This document shows, piece after piece, positions 45,196 to 53,586 of a stretch of 64,000 nt of DNA. Positions within the stretch are counted from its first letter, which is position 1, and the number at the start of each line of letters is the position of its first letter. The stretch comes from VRUE01 sp963702035 (lineage in GTDB: Bacteria; Actinomycetota; Thermoleophilia; Solirubrobacterales; 70-9). Location of the stretch: positions 1,612,001 to 1,676,000 of the forward strand of contig OY969700.1 in NCBI GenBank assembly GCA_963702035.1. The letters are read 5' to 3'. A program made the position numbers and the translations under genes. Under the pieces are notes generated by a model that saw only the letters and a list, made by a program, of their open reading frames with translations, made no database searches and was not told where the DNA came from.

Positions 45196-45612
45196 ATGAC
45201 GGAGACCACCAAGAGGGTTGAGAAAGCCGACGAGCAGTGGCGTGAAGAGCTGACGCCGGAGCAGTACGAGGTGACCCGCAAGGCCGGCACCGAGCGCGCC
45301 TTCACCGGCCCGTACGTAGACGAGAAGAGCGAGGGCATGTACCGCTGCGTCTGCTGCGGCACCGAGCTGTTCTCCTCCGGCACCAAGTTCGACTCCGGCA
45401 CCGGCTGGCCCAGCTTCACCGAGCCGGCCAACCTCGAGCACGTCGAGCTGCGGCCCGACAACAGCCTGCTGATGCGCCGCACCGAGGTCGTCTGCAAGCA
45501 CTGCGACGCCCACCTCGGCCACGTCTTCGACGACGGGCCGGGACCGAACGGCCAGCGCTACTGCATCAACGGCTGCGCGCTGGAACTCGACAAGGGGCAC
45601 GGCTCGCAGTAG
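45196..45612 (+). CDS. msrB: Peptide methionine-(R)-S-oxide reductase
   Basis: 138 residues from ATG 45196 with AAAGGAG 5 bases upstream. Zinc ligands are Cys51 and Cys54 (CVCC) and Cys100 and Cys103 (CKHC). The catalytic Cys123 is in RYCIN, so this is a Cys-type, not selenocysteine, enzyme. DSGTGWPSF and HLGHVFDDGP are family hallmarks. It repairs R-methionine sulfoxide in proteins with thioredoxin as donor. Confidence 0.97.
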   Translation: MTETTKRVEKADEQWREELTPEQYEVTRKAGTERAFTGPYVDEKSEGMYRCVCCGTELFSSGTKFDSGTGWPSFTEPANLEHVELRPDNSLLMRRTEVVCKHCDAHLGHVFDDGPGPNGQRYCINGCALELDKGHGSQ

Positions 45613-45658
45613 ACGGGAAGGCGCTCCCGGACGCGAAGCAGAGGAAGCGCCGCTTTAC

Positions 45659-46312
45659 CTACTTGACTCCACCGCCGGCGCCGAGGTAGCTGAAGCGCAC
45701 GGCAAGGGCAACGGCCTCGGTCCTCGTGTCGACCTCCAGCTTGGCGATCGCGTTGCGCACGTGGGTGTGCACGGTCGCCGGGCTGAGGCCGAGGCGTTCG
45801 GCGATCTCTTTGACCCGCAGACCCTCGGCGAGCAGCTCGAGGATCTGGCGCTCGCGGGGCGAGAGGTGGAGAAGTTTCTCCACCTCCGACGGCTTACCGC
45901 CGGCGAAGTCGCCGCCGAGGAAGGTGCCGCCGCCGGTCACCGCCTTGACCGCACGGGCGATGTCTTCAGCCGGCGCCGACTTGAGCACGTAGCCGGAGGC
46001 GCCCGCCCGAAGGGCCAGTGCCAGCAGATCGGGCTGGGCGTGCGCCGTGAAGATGATCACTTTGGTCCGCGGCCGGACCTTGAGCACCTCCTTGGTCGCC
46101 TCGATCCCGTCGCGTTTGGGCAGCTCGACGTCGATGATCAGGACGTCGGGTTCGAGCTCTTTGACCACGTCGACGACGTCGCGGCCGTTCGACGCCTCGC
46201 CGACGATCTGCAGCACGTTGGAGTTGGCCATGCGCGATTTGATCGCATCGCGGACGATCTCGTGGTCGTCGCAGAGGACAACTCTTTTCGCGTCTCTCAC
46301 GCTCGCGTTCAT
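45659..46312 (-). CDS. NarL/LuxR-family response regulator
   Basis: 217 residues from ATG 46312. The receiver domain has VLCDDHEIV, phosphoacceptor Asp61 in LIIDVELP and Lys in VLKSAPAED. A LuxR-type helix-turn-helix at about 145-205 (LSPRERQILELLAEG, LSPATVHTHVRNAIAKL) follows. The ATG overlaps the serS stop (ATGA), and no histidine kinase is adjacent, so it is an orphan regulator tied to seryl-tRNA synthetase translation. Confidence 0.92.
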   Translation of the reverse strand: MNASVRDAKRVVLCDDHEIVRDAIKSRMANSNVLQIVGEASNGRDVVDVVKELEPDVLIIDVELPKRDGIEATKEVLKVRPRTKVIIFTAHAQPDLLALALRAGASGYVLKSAPAEDIARAVKAVTGGGTFLGGDFAGGKPSEVEKLLHLSPRERQILELLAEGLRVKEIAERLGLSPATVHTHVRNAIAKLEVDTRTEAVALAVRFSYLGAGGGVK

Positions 46313-47580
46313 GCCGGTCCGATCCTCTCAGGGCAACCATACGCATGCAAAATATTAGGTAGCGTGAATCCGCCTTCCCGATCCTGCCGGTTCTCAATCA
46401 GCGCGATCATCGTTCGTCCCACGGCAACCGCCGTCCCGTTGAGGGTGTGCACTGCCTGAATCGCTTCGTTATCGGCAGGCCGGTACCGACAATTGAGGCG
46501 ACGCGCCTGATAATCGGTGGTATTCGAGCATGAGGTCAGCTCGCGGTAACGCTCCTGGCTCGGAATCCAGGCCTCGCAGTCGTACTTCTTCGCCGCCGGC
46601 GCGCCGAGATCGCCCGCGGCAACGTTGACGACCCGGTAGGGGATCTCCAGCTCGCCGAGGATGCGCTCCTCGATGGCCAGCAGCCGCTCGTGCTCGGCCG
46701 CCGACTCGGCGGGCTCGACGAACGAGAACATCTCGACCTTGTCGAACTGGTGAACGCGGAAGATGCCGCGGGTGTCGCGGCCGGCGGCGCCGGCCTCGCG
46801 GCGAAAGCAGGGTGAGAAGCCGGCGTAGCGCAGCGGCAGCCGCTCGGCGTCGAGGATCTCGTCGGCATGTAATCCGGCCAGGGCGACCTCGGAGGTGCCG
46901 ACCAGGAAGAGCTCGTCCTTTGGCACTTCGTAGATCTGGTCGCGGTCGCCGGGCAGGAAGCCGGTTCCGTACAGGGCCTCCTCGCGGACCAGCACCGGCG
47001 GCACGACCGGCTCGTGGCCCTCGCCGCGGACCAGATCGATCGCGAAGCGGACCAGCGCCAGCTCGAGCAGCACCAGGTCGCCCTTCAGGTAGGCGAAGCG
47101 CGAACCCGAAAGCCGGGCCGCCGCCTCCATATCGATCAGGCCCAGCTCGGTGCCGATCTCGAGGTGGTCGCGCGGCTCGAAGTCGAAGCTGGGCCGCTCG
47201 CCCACCTCACGCAGGACGACCGCGTCCTCCTCGGTCATCCCGTCGGGAGCGTCCGGGTCGGGAAGGTTCGGCAGGGCGGCACCGACCCGGTCCAGCTCGG
47301 TCTCGACCTGCTCCAGCTCGGCCTTGCCGGTCTCGATCCGCTCCTTCAGCCCCCCTACGACCTCCATCTGCTCCGCGCCGTCCTCGCCGCGCTGCTTCGC
47401 TTCGCCGATCTGCTTGGAGAGCGTCTTGCGCTCCGCCTGGGCGCCCTCGATCTCTGGCAGCAGCTCGCGTCGGCGTGCGTCCAGCGCAAGCAGCGCGTCA
47501 ACCTGCTCGGCGGCACCGCGGCGGGCAAGCGCCCGCTTGACCCGCTCGGGGTCGGAGCGGATCAGCTTCAGGTCAAGCAT
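46309..47580 (-). CDS. serS: Seryl-tRNA synthetase
   Basis: 423 residues from ATG 47580. The N-terminal coiled-coil arm (about 25-105, LPEIEGAQAERKTLSKQIGE) binds the long variable arm of tRNA-Ser. The class II core has motif 2 (GFSPCFRREAGAAGRDTRGI) and motif 3 (LNGTAVAVGRTMIALIEN). It charges tRNA with serine. It starts 11 bases downstream of the cytochrome c gene and is coupled to the response regulator at its end. Confidence 0.97.
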   Translation of the reverse strand: MLDLKLIRSDPERVKRALARRGAAEQVDALLALDARRRELLPEIEGAQAERKTLSKQIGEAKQRGEDGAEQMEVVGGLKERIETGKAELEQVETELDRVGAALPNLPDPDAPDGMTEEDAVVLREVGERPSFDFEPRDHLEIGTELGLIDMEAAARLSGSRFAYLKGDLVLLELALVRFAIDLVRGEGHEPVVPPVLVREEALYGTGFLPGDRDQIYEVPKDELFLVGTSEVALAGLHADEILDAERLPLRYAGFSPCFRREAGAAGRDTRGIFRVHQFDKVEMFSFVEPAESAAEHERLLAIEERILGELEIPYRVVNVAAGDLGAPAAKKYDCEAWIPSQERYRELTSCSNTTDYQARRLNCRYRPADNEAIQAVHTLNGTAVAVGRTMIALIENRQDREGGFTLPNILHAYGCPERIGPA

Positions 47581-47591
47581 CGGAGATCGCG

Positions 47592-47990
47592 CTACGGAGA
47601 GGGCTGGCCGGGGCGCGGCGATTCTTCGGCTTCGTCGCCCGCGTACTTGGCGACAAAGCGGGCCAGCGCTTCCGCATCGGAGCCGACCACGATGTTCTGG
47701 GGCATGATCGCCCCGGAGAAGCCGCCGTTCTGGATCGCGAAAAGAGCGTCGTCATAGGTCTCGGTTCGCTGATCGAGGTTCGGCCCCTGCGTGCGCACGC
47801 TGCGATTCCCGGTTCCCTGCGTACCGGCCGCGCTCAGCGTGTGACAACCGCTGCAGTGGGTCGCGAAGATCACGGCCCCGTTGTAGTCGGGGTCGTTCTT
47901 GGAGACCGAGATGCCCTCTTCGCCGAAGCCGCAGGCGGCGAGGGCGAGCGCGGCCACGACGGCCAGAGCGATTGCAATCAAGGGTCGCAC
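47592..47990 (-). CDS. Membrane-anchored class I cytochrome c (lipoprotein)
   Basis: 132 residues from GTG 47990. A lipoprotein signal peptide ends in LALAAC with lipidated Cys20. The heme c site is CSGCH at 46-50, and Met96 in AIMPQN is the probable sixth ligand. The Pro/Ser-rich tail is flexible. It is a small electron carrier on the outer face of the membrane. It is divergent from the flavin reductase by 30 bp and co-directional with serS. Confidence 0.88.
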   Translation of the reverse strand: MRPLIAIALAVVAALALAACGFGEEGISVSKNDPDYNGAVIFATHCSGCHTLSAAGTQGTGNRSVRTQGPNLDQRTETYDDALFAIQNGGFSGAIMPQNIVVGSDAEALARFVAKYAGDEAEESPRPGQPSP

Positions 47991-48020
47991 GCGGCGCGCA
48001 TCATATTGTCCCTAGCAGCC

Positions 48021-48497
48021 GTGAGTCCGCCCGACCCCGCCAGCTTCCGCGCAGCGATGGGGATGTTGCCCACCGGAGTGACCGTCGTGGCCGCCTCCGG
48101 ACCCGCCGGTCCGGCCGGGGCGACGGCCAATGCGGTCTGCTCGCTCTCGATCGAGCCGATGCTGATGCTGGCCTGCCTCGACCGCGGCTCACGCACGCTG
48201 CTGGCAGTGCAGGCGGCCAACCGCTTCGGGATCAGCGTCCTGCACGCCGGCCAGGAGCCGATCGCCCGCGCCTTCGCCACCAAGGCGCCGGTGGCGGACA
48301 AGTGGGAGGGCGTCGAGTGGGCCGAGCGCGACGGCATCCCCGCGATCGACGACGCCCTCGCCTTCGTCGCCTGCGACCTGCGCGACGTGATCGCCGGCGG
48401 CGACCACGTGATCGTCACCGGCGAGGTGACCGCTCTGGAGACGAGCTCCGGCGACCCACTCGTCTTCCACGAAGGCGACTACCGGCCGCTGAAGTAG
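48021..48497 (+). CDS. Flavin reductase-like (FMN-binding) domain protein
   Basis: 158 residues from GTG 48021. It has the split-barrel fold of HpaC/RutF-type flavin reductases: FRAAMGMLPTGVTVVAA, then SLSIEPMLMLACLDRGSRT and FGISVLHAGQE, ending in FHEGDYRPL. Such proteins reduce FMN or FAD with NAD(P)H for a partner monooxygenase; no partner is adjacent. A TTG at 48007 is possible but less conserved. The end overlaps the opposite small membrane gene by 19 bases. Confidence 0.86.
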   Translation: MSPPDPASFRAAMGMLPTGVTVVAASGPAGPAGATANAVCSLSIEPMLMLACLDRGSRTLLAVQAANRFGISVLHAGQEPIARAFATKAPVADKWEGVEWAERDGIPAIDDALAFVACDLRDVIAGGDHVIVTGEVTALETSSGDPLVFHEGDYRPLK

Positions 48498-48709
48498 GTG
48501 CGCACGCCGAGTCTGGCGCCCATCCAGTCGATCAAATCCTCTTTGAACCAGGCGAAAGCCAAGATGACGGCCACCACCATGCCGGAGATCGCAATCTCCG
48601 GCACTCCCAGCGCACGACCGGCAGCGACCACCGGCACAACGAAAACAGCTAGCAGCATGAGGCGGACAAGCATAAATACAGCGAGTTCTTTTGTCTTCAG
48701 CACTCTCAT
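48479..48709 (-). CDS. Small membrane protein
   Basis: 76 residues from ATG 48709, which overlaps the stop of the upstream small gene as TGATG. Two hydrophobic segments (AVFMLVRLMLLAVFVVPVVA and IAISGMVVAVILAFAWF) are linked by a short loop, and the C-terminus is RLGVRTYFSGR. No family is recognised; the layout resembles small DUF4229-like proteins. It is not known what it does. Confidence 0.6.
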   Translation of the reverse strand: MRVLKTKELAVFMLVRLMLLAVFVVPVVAAGRALGVPEIAISGMVVAVILAFAWFKEDLIDWMGARLGVRTYFSGR

Positions 48710-48915
48710 CAGTATAGACCCGTAATCAGGCCGAACGCGTATACGAGCAGACCGACTCCCGCCCCGATGAACGCGCCCACGAAAGCAGCCCACCTGATCT
48801 CCTCCTGGCTCTCGCGACGCCAAAAAGCAGCGAGAGTCAGGAGGAAGCAGACCGCGAACGAGACGAACGCCGGCGAGCTTGGCGAGCCGAAATCGGGAAG
48901 GGTCGATGCAAGCAC
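48709..48915 (-). CDS. Small membrane protein
   Basis: 68 residues from ATG 48915. Two membrane segments are separated by a charged turn (WRRESQEEIRW); the second is Gly-rich (FVGAFIGAGVGLLVYAFGL), suggesting helix packing. It is translationally coupled to the next small membrane gene, so the pair may form a complex. No known family recognised. Confidence 0.6.
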   Translation of the reverse strand: MLASTLPDFGSPSSPAFVSFAVCFLLTLAAFWRRESQEEIRWAAFVGAFIGAGVGLLVYAFGLITGLY

Positions 48916-48987
48916 GAGCCGATCGTTTCGAGCCTCGACGCACGCGTGGCACGCTGAATGTCAATTCTCTGTGCCAACATCGGAGCG

Positions 48988-49428
48988 ATGGAGCAGCGCT
49001 TCCAGCAGCCGGGCTGGTTTACGAAGAACGTCTTCAACCGCCTCGTCGCCGCGCTGACCAGGCTCGGGATCAGCGTCGCGGGATCGCGGGTGCTCGAAGT
49101 CAAGGGGCGCAAGAGCGGCGAGTGGCGGCGGACGCCGGTCAACCTGCTCACCCACGAGGGCGAGCGTTATCTGGTCGCACCCCGCGGCCATACCCAGTGG
49201 GTGAAAAATCTGCGGGCAAGCGGCAACGGCCGTCTCGTCCTCGGCCACCACACTGAGGAGTTCCAAGCGAGCGAGGTCGGCGAAGAGGAGAAGCCCGCCC
49301 TTCTGCGCGCCTACCTGAAGAAGTGGAAATGGGAGGTCGGCGCCTTCTTCGACGGCGTCGGCGCCGACTCCTCAGAGGAGGAGCTGCGCCGCATCGCCCC
49401 CGACCACCCGGCCTTCCGCATCTCCTGA
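48988..49428 (+). CDS. Deazaflavin (F420)-dependent nitroreductase family protein
   Basis: 146 residues from ATG 48988; an earlier in-frame start at 48958 has no homology. The DDN-family pattern is clear: LEVKGRKSGEWRRTPVNLL, YLVAPRGHTQWVKNLRASG and a C-terminal AFRIS. Members use coenzyme F420 to reduce quinones or nitro compounds. This supports an actinobacterial host, since F420 is common there. Neighbours give no clue to the substrate. Confidence 0.88.
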   Translation: MEQRFQQPGWFTKNVFNRLVAALTRLGISVAGSRVLEVKGRKSGEWRRTPVNLLTHEGERYLVAPRGHTQWVKNLRASGNGRLVLGHHTEEFQASEVGEEEKPALLRAYLKKWKWEVGAFFDGVGADSSEEELRRIAPDHPAFRIS

Positions 49429-49430
49429 GG

Positions 49431-49865
49431 CTAGAAGGCGCCGCTGGTGCCGGCGGCTCTCAGGGCGAGGAAGAAGATCACGCCGCTGCTGACCGCCATG
49501 ATGCCCATCTCGCGGCGGACTATCGCCAGGGCGAGGGACTGCTGGTGGTCACTGGGGAGCGATTCGAAGTCGATCTCGCCGAGCTCGCGCTGGGCGGCGC
49601 CGGCGCGGGCGCCCTCGGCGAGGAAGGAGACGACGAGGGGCAGGATCCCGTAGAGGTAGTGCAGGCTTTCGTCGGGCTTGTGGTTGGTGAGGACGAGCAG
49701 GCCGCCGAGCATCGCCTGGATGAAGACGGAGACCTGAGCGGCCCGCAGCAGGTACCAGAAGGGAATCGAGGGGCGGCTGCGCAGCCAGGCGACGCCGCCG
49801 ACCGCGAAGGCCACGAGGTTGAGGACGATCAGGGCGCAGCCGACGACGAGATGGACGGCAATCAT
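49431..49865 (-). CDS. Membrane protein with four predicted transmembrane segments
   Basis: 144 residues from ATG 49865, with GGAGG about 10 bases upstream. Hydrophobic segments lie at about 4-27, 40-62, 70-88 and 122-138; a soluble loop with EIDFESLPSDHQQ sits between the third and fourth. It is divergent from the nuo operon with 99 bp between. No family is recognised; the context hints at a membrane or respiratory role but does not prove it. Confidence 0.7.
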   Translation of the reverse strand: MIAVHLVVGCALIVLNLVAFAVGGVAWLRSRPSIPFWYLLRAAQVSVFIQAMLGGLLVLTNHKPDESLHYLYGILPLVVSFLAEGARAGAAQRELGEIDFESLPSDHQQSLALAIVRREMGIMAVSSGVIFFLALRAAGTSGAF

Positions 49866-49964
49866 CGGTCTATTTCCTCCCGAAAGGGTCGGGATTCCGC
49901 TTGTTGATGCGGAAAATCACTATGTAGCAAGTTGTCACAATGTGGTTGTATAACGGGTCTCGCC

Positions 49965-50342
49965 GTGCTGAAGAGCTACCTGCCGATACTCGTCTTCGCG
50001 TTCCTCGGCCTCGGCGTCGGCGGCGCCTTGGTGATGCTCAACCACCTGATCGGGCCGAAGCCCTCACCGAATCCGACCGAAGCGGCACGACGCCAGGGAG
50101 AGCCATACGAGTCTGGGATCCCGGTCGAGCCGTCGCACAACCTCCGCTTCGGGGTCAGCTTCTACCTCGTCGCGATGCTGTTCATCCTCTTCGACATCGA
50201 GGTCGTCTTCCTCTACCCGGTGGGCGTCATCCTCAAGGGCGCCGACAGCGTCTTCGTCCTCGGCGAGCTGATCACCTTCATCGCCCTGCTGATGGTCGCC
50301 TTCGTCTACGTCTGGCGAAAGGGTGCGTTGAATTGGAAGTAG
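49965..50342 (+). CDS. nuoA: NADH-quinone oxidoreductase subunit A
   Basis: 125 residues from GTG 49965; a TTG at 49932 is possible. Three membrane segments and the NuoA signature YESGIPVEPSHNLRFGVSFYL, with FILFDIEVVFLYP, are present. NuoA is a small membrane subunit near the quinone site of complex I. It opens a 14-gene operon. The 99 bp before it contain AT-rich sequence but no convincing -35/-10 pair. Confidence 0.93.
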   Translation: MLKSYLPILVFAFLGLGVGGALVMLNHLIGPKPSPNPTEAARRQGEPYESGIPVEPSHNLRFGVSFYLVAMLFILFDIEVVFLYPVGVILKGADSVFVLGELITFIALLMVAFVYVWRKGALNWK

Positions 50343-50353
50343 AGCGTCAGACC

Positions 50354-51004
50354 ATGCGCGACCGGCAGCTGCGCGCTCGCGACATGCTGCGCGGCGACCT
50401 CGAGGGCGAGGAGCTGGAGCGCTTCGTCGAGGAAAAAGTCGTGACGACCAACTTCGAGAAGCTGCTCAACTGGGGGCGGGCGAACTCGTGCTTTCCGCTC
50501 ACCTTCGGCCTCGCCTGCTGCGCGATCGAGGCCCCGATAGCGATCGTCGGCAGCCCTCGCTACGACCTCGCCCGCTTCGGCGCCGAGGCGTTGCGCGCCT
50601 CTCCCCGCCAGGCGGACCTGATCATCCTCTCGGGCCGGGTCTCGATCAAGATGGCGCCGGTCGTCCGCCGCCTCTACGACCAGATGCTGGAGCCGAAATG
50701 GGCGATCTCGATGGGCGCCTGCTCCTCCAGCGGCGGCATGTTCTCCAACTACGCCGTCGTCCAGGGCGCCGACAAGTTCATGCCGATCGACCTCCACATC
50801 CCCGGCTGCCCGCCGCGGCCGGAGGCGGTCCTCTACGGCTTCACCAAGCTGCAGCGCAAGATCATGGGCAACCCCGACCAGGGCTGGCGCCAGCGCTACG
50901 ACGCCGCCGGCACCGAGGAGTGGGCGCGCGGCGGGCCCCGCAGCACGCCCAGCCCGGAGGCGGCCGAGGCCTACGAGAGAGCACGGGAGCTGATCCGTGC
51001 CTGA
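50354..51004 (+). CDS. nuoB: NADH-quinone oxidoreductase subunit B
   Basis: 216 residues from ATG 50354. Cluster N2 ligands are Cys55 and Cys56 (ACCAIEA), Cys123 (GACSSSGG) and Cys152 (PGCPPRPE), so the last iron-sulfur centre before quinone is complete. The C-terminus from about 180 is a variable tail. It begins 11 bases after nuoA, and its stop overlaps the nuoC GTG by 8 bases. Confidence 0.96.
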   Translation: MRDRQLRARDMLRGDLEGEELERFVEEKVVTTNFEKLLNWGRANSCFPLTFGLACCAIEAPIAIVGSPRYDLARFGAEALRASPRQADLIILSGRVSIKMAPVVRRLYDQMLEPKWAISMGACSSSGGMFSNYAVVQGADKFMPIDLHIPGCPPRPEAVLYGFTKLQRKIMGNPDQGWRQRYDAAGTEEWARGGPRSTPSPEAAEAYERARELIRA

Positions 51005-51656
51005 CGCCCCCGGACTCGAGCTGATCCGGGGCGAGATCGAGCAGGACCACCCCGGCGCGGTGCTCGACACCAGCTTCGATCGCGACCAGCCGGCGCTGGT
51101 CGTCGACCCATCCCAGATCCTCGCCGTGCTCGCCTGGCTGCGCGACGCGCCGGGCCAGGGCTACAGCTTTCTCTCCAGCCTGCATGCTGCGGACTACCTG
51201 CCCGCGGAACCGCGCTTCGCGGTCCACTACGAGCTGCTCAACCGCGATCGCGTCGAGCGGTTGCGGGTGAAAGCGATGCTTCGGGAGCCGTCGGCCGCGG
51301 GTCCTGGCGTCGGGGAGGGGGTGTCCGGCCGGGTGCTGGGTTTCTCGCCGGGCGGCGATGCCTCTCTCGCGGAGCAGGCAGGGCGAGAAACAGGACGCCG
51401 CGCCCGTCCGGACACCCCCTCCCCGACGCCACCCACGGATGAGCTCCCTCAGATCGACTCCTGCGTGGAGCTCTTCCCCACTGCGGAGTTTCAGGAGCGG
51501 GAGGTGTTCGACTTTTTCGGGATTGCCTTCCGAGGGCATCCGGACATGACGCGGATCTTGCTTCCGGAGGATTACGTCGGCTGGCCCCAGCGCCGCGACT
51601 TCCCGATCGGCGGCGAGCCGGTGACGTTCACCTACAACGAGCGCGCTTATGGCTGA
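50997..51656 (+). CDS. nuoC: NADH-quinone oxidoreductase subunit C with palindrome-encoded insert
   Basis: 219 residues from GTG 50997, overlapping nuoB by GTGCCTGA. The family signature ELFPTAEFQEREVFDFFGIAF and the end WPQRRDFPIGGEP are normal. Residues about 103-145 are encoded by palindrome C3 and are Gly/Pro/Arg-rich with no counterpart in other NuoC proteins. They fall in the loop between the strand RVKAMLRE and the DSCVELFP strand, where an insert may be tolerated. NuoC is part of the peripheral arm. Confidence 0.93.
   Translation: MPDAPGLELIRGEIEQDHPGAVLDTSFDRDQPALVVDPSQILAVLAWLRDAPGQGYSFLSSLHAADYLPAEPRFAVHYELLNRDRVERLRVKAMLREPSAAGPGVGEGVSGRVLGFSPGGDASLAEQAGRETGRRARPDTPSPTPPTDELPQIDSCVELFPTAEFQEREVFDFFGIAFRGHPDMTRILLPEDYVGWPQRRDFPIGGEPVTFTYNERAYG
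51305..51431. repeat. Family C fold-back palindrome, copy C3 (inside nuoC)
   Basis: 127 bp: perfect 24-bp arms at 51305-51328 and 51408-51431. The core carries the family blocks in inverted orientation to C1 and C2 (GTGCTGGGTTTCTCGCC and GGCGAGAAACAGGACGCCGC). The paired change TTCTCG/CGAGAA against TTTTCG/CGAAAA elsewhere keeps the inner stem. The whole element is read without a stop in the nuoC frame. Confidence 0.92.
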
Positions 51657-52845
51657 GATCGCACAGGTTCCGGACCTCGACACCGAGGTCATGACCATCA
51701 ATATCGGCCCGCATCACCCCGCCACCCACGGCGTGTTGCGCCTGGTTGTGGATTTGGAAGGCGAGGTGGTCAGGGGCCTCAAGCCGGTGATCGGTTACGT
51801 CCACACCGGGATCGAAAAGTCCTGCGAGGACAAGAGCTACTGGAAGGTCATCCCGTTCGTCGAGCGGATGGACTACGTCTCCTACTTCTTCCAGATGGAG
51901 GCCTTCTGCGGTGCGGTCGAGCGCCTCGTCGGGCTCGAGATCCCGCCCCGCGCGAAGTACCTGCGGACGATCTTCCTCGAGCTCAATCGGATCCACTCCC
52001 ATCTTGTCTGGCTGGGGACGACGGCGCTCGACCTCGGCGCGGTCTCGATGCTCTGGTACTGCTTCCGCGAGCGCGACAGGATCCTCGACCTCTTCGAGAT
52101 GGCGACCGGGCAGCGGATGCACACCCGCTACTTCCAGGTCGGCGGCGTGATCGAGGACATCCCCGTCGGCTTCGAGGCGAAGCTACGCCAGTTCGTCGCC
52201 GACATGCCGATCCGGGTCGGTCAGTACCAAGCCCTACTCGACCGCAACGAGGTCTTCCTCTCGCGCACCAAGGGAACTGGGATCGTCCCCCGCGAGCGCC
52301 TCCTGGAGCTGGGCGTGACCGGGCCGCTGCTGCGCGCCGCCGGCGAGCCCTGGGACCTGCGCAAGGCCTTCGACTACCTCGCCTACCCGGAAATGGACTT
52401 CAAGATCCCGGTCGGCACGGTCGGCGACAACTACGACCGCTACCGGGTGCGGGTCGCGGAGATGGTCGAGTCGGTGCGGATCGTCGAGCAGGCGCTCGAC
52501 GCGCTGCCCGAGGGTCCGTTCATCGCCGAGGACCGCAAGTACGTGCTGCCGCCGCGCTCGGAGCTCTCGACCTCGATGGAGTCGCTGATCCACCATTTCA
52601 AGCTGGTCACCGAGGGCTACCGGGTGGACGCCGGCGAGGTCTACTACGCGATCGAGTCGCCGCGTGGCGAGCTCGGCTGCTTCGTCCTCGCCGACGGCTC
52701 CTCGAAGCCGGCCCGGGTCCATTTCCGTGACCCCTCCTTCGTCAACCTGCAGGCCTTCAAGGACATGTCCACCGACAGCTACGTCGCCGACATGATCTGC
52801 AGCCTCGGCATGCTCGACCCGATCCTCGGGGGCGTTGACAGGTGA
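51649..52845 (+). CDS. nuoD: NADH-quinone oxidoreductase subunit D
   Basis: 398 residues from ATG 51649, overlapping nuoC by 8 bases. Typical motifs are NIGPHHPATHGVLRLVVDL, GYVHTGIEKSCE and the C-terminal DPILGGVDR. NuoD forms part of the quinone-binding pocket with NuoB; His and Tyr of the pocket region are present. The stop lies at the left edge of palindrome C4. Confidence 0.97.
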   Translation: MAEIAQVPDLDTEVMTINIGPHHPATHGVLRLVVDLEGEVVRGLKPVIGYVHTGIEKSCEDKSYWKVIPFVERMDYVSYFFQMEAFCGAVERLVGLEIPPRAKYLRTIFLELNRIHSHLVWLGTTALDLGAVSMLWYCFRERDRILDLFEMATGQRMHTRYFQVGGVIEDIPVGFEAKLRQFVADMPIRVGQYQALLDRNEVFLSRTKGTGIVPRERLLELGVTGPLLRAAGEPWDLRKAFDYLAYPEMDFKIPVGTVGDNYDRYRVRVAEMVESVRIVEQALDALPEGPFIAEDRKYVLPPRSELSTSMESLIHHFKLVTEGYRVDAGEVYYAIESPRGELGCFVLADGSSKPARVHFRDPSFVNLQAFKDMSTDSYVADMICSLGMLDPILGGVDR

Positions 52846-52961
52846 GGGTGGGGGTGTCCAGTCCCGCGCTGGGTTTTTCGCCTGGAGGCGTGGGTGACCG
52901 TCCGAGATTCCCAGTGGGGCGAAAAACAGGACGCCGCGCGCGACTGGACACCCCCACCCTC
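52844..52961. repeat. Family C fold-back palindrome, copy C4 (between nuoD and nuoE)
   Basis: 118 bp: perfect 20-bp arms at 52844-52863 and 52942-52961, with core blocks GCGCTGGGTTTTTCGCC and GGCGAAAAACAGGACGCCGC in the same orientation as C3. The left arm begins in the nuoD stop codon, and the nuoE ribosome site follows 15 bases after the right arm. It could change nuoD-to-nuoE read-through. Confidence 0.92.
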
Positions 52962-52989
52962 CCTCTCCAAACGCTCGAGGAGATACGTC

Positions 52990-53586
52990 GTGGCTGAGCT
53001 TCCTGTCGATCGCGCGGTGAGTGAAGGTCGAGTCCCGGATCGCACGCCCGAGCCGATCCCTGAGCTGCATGAAGTCGATTGCCCAGCAGAGCTGCGTGAG
53101 CACATCGAGACATTGATAGGCCGCTACCCGGACAAGCACTCCGTCTCAATCCCGGCCCTGTGGGCGGTCCAGCGCCTTTATGGATGGTGCACGCCGGAGG
53201 GGATCCGCCAGGCCGCCGCGGTTATGCGGGTGACGCCCGCCTACCTGGAGTCGGTCGCGAGCTTCTATGACCTGCTGCACACGGAGCCGGTCGGCAGCCA
53301 CAAAGTCGCCGTCTGCACCAACATCAGCTGCTGGATGCGGGGAGGGGACGAGCTGCTCGACGCATTTCGCGCCGCCGCCGCGGGCGAGGAGGACATCTTC
53401 GTCACCGGCTTCGAGTGCCTCGGTGCCTGCGACATCGCCCCGATGGCCTCGATCGACGAGCGCTACTTCGGCCCGCTGGAGACGGCGGAGGCCAAGACGG
53501 CGATCGACCAGCTGCTGGCCGGCGAGGACGTCCTCCCCGGCAAAGCGCTGGAGAAGCGGCCGCTGGCGGGTGACGCCCGTGCCTGA
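52990..53586 (+). CDS. nuoE: NADH-quinone oxidoreductase subunit E
   Basis: 198 residues from GTG 52990, preceded by GAGGAGA about 6 bases upstream; the frame before it translates palindrome C4 and is rejected. The thioredoxin-like domain binds a 2Fe-2S cluster with Cys109, Cys114, Cys143 and Cys147 (CTNISC, ECLGAC). It works with NuoF in the NADH-oxidising module. It overlaps nuoF by GTGCCTGA. Confidence 0.95.
   Translation: MAELPVDRAVSEGRVPDRTPEPIPELHEVDCPAELREHIETLIGRYPDKHSVSIPALWAVQRLYGWCTPEGIRQAAAVMRVTPAYLESVASFYDLLHTEPVGSHKVAVCTNISCWMRGGDELLDAFRAAAAGEEDIFVTGFECLGACDIAPMASIDERYFGPLETAEAKTAIDQLLAGEDVLPGKALEKRPLAGDARA

Noticed and set aside
49866..49964. Sigma-70 promoter of the nuo operon
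   Set aside because: TTGTTG/TATGTA and TTGTCA/TATAAC pairs exist, but spacers of 14 and 11 bases are too short to accept.
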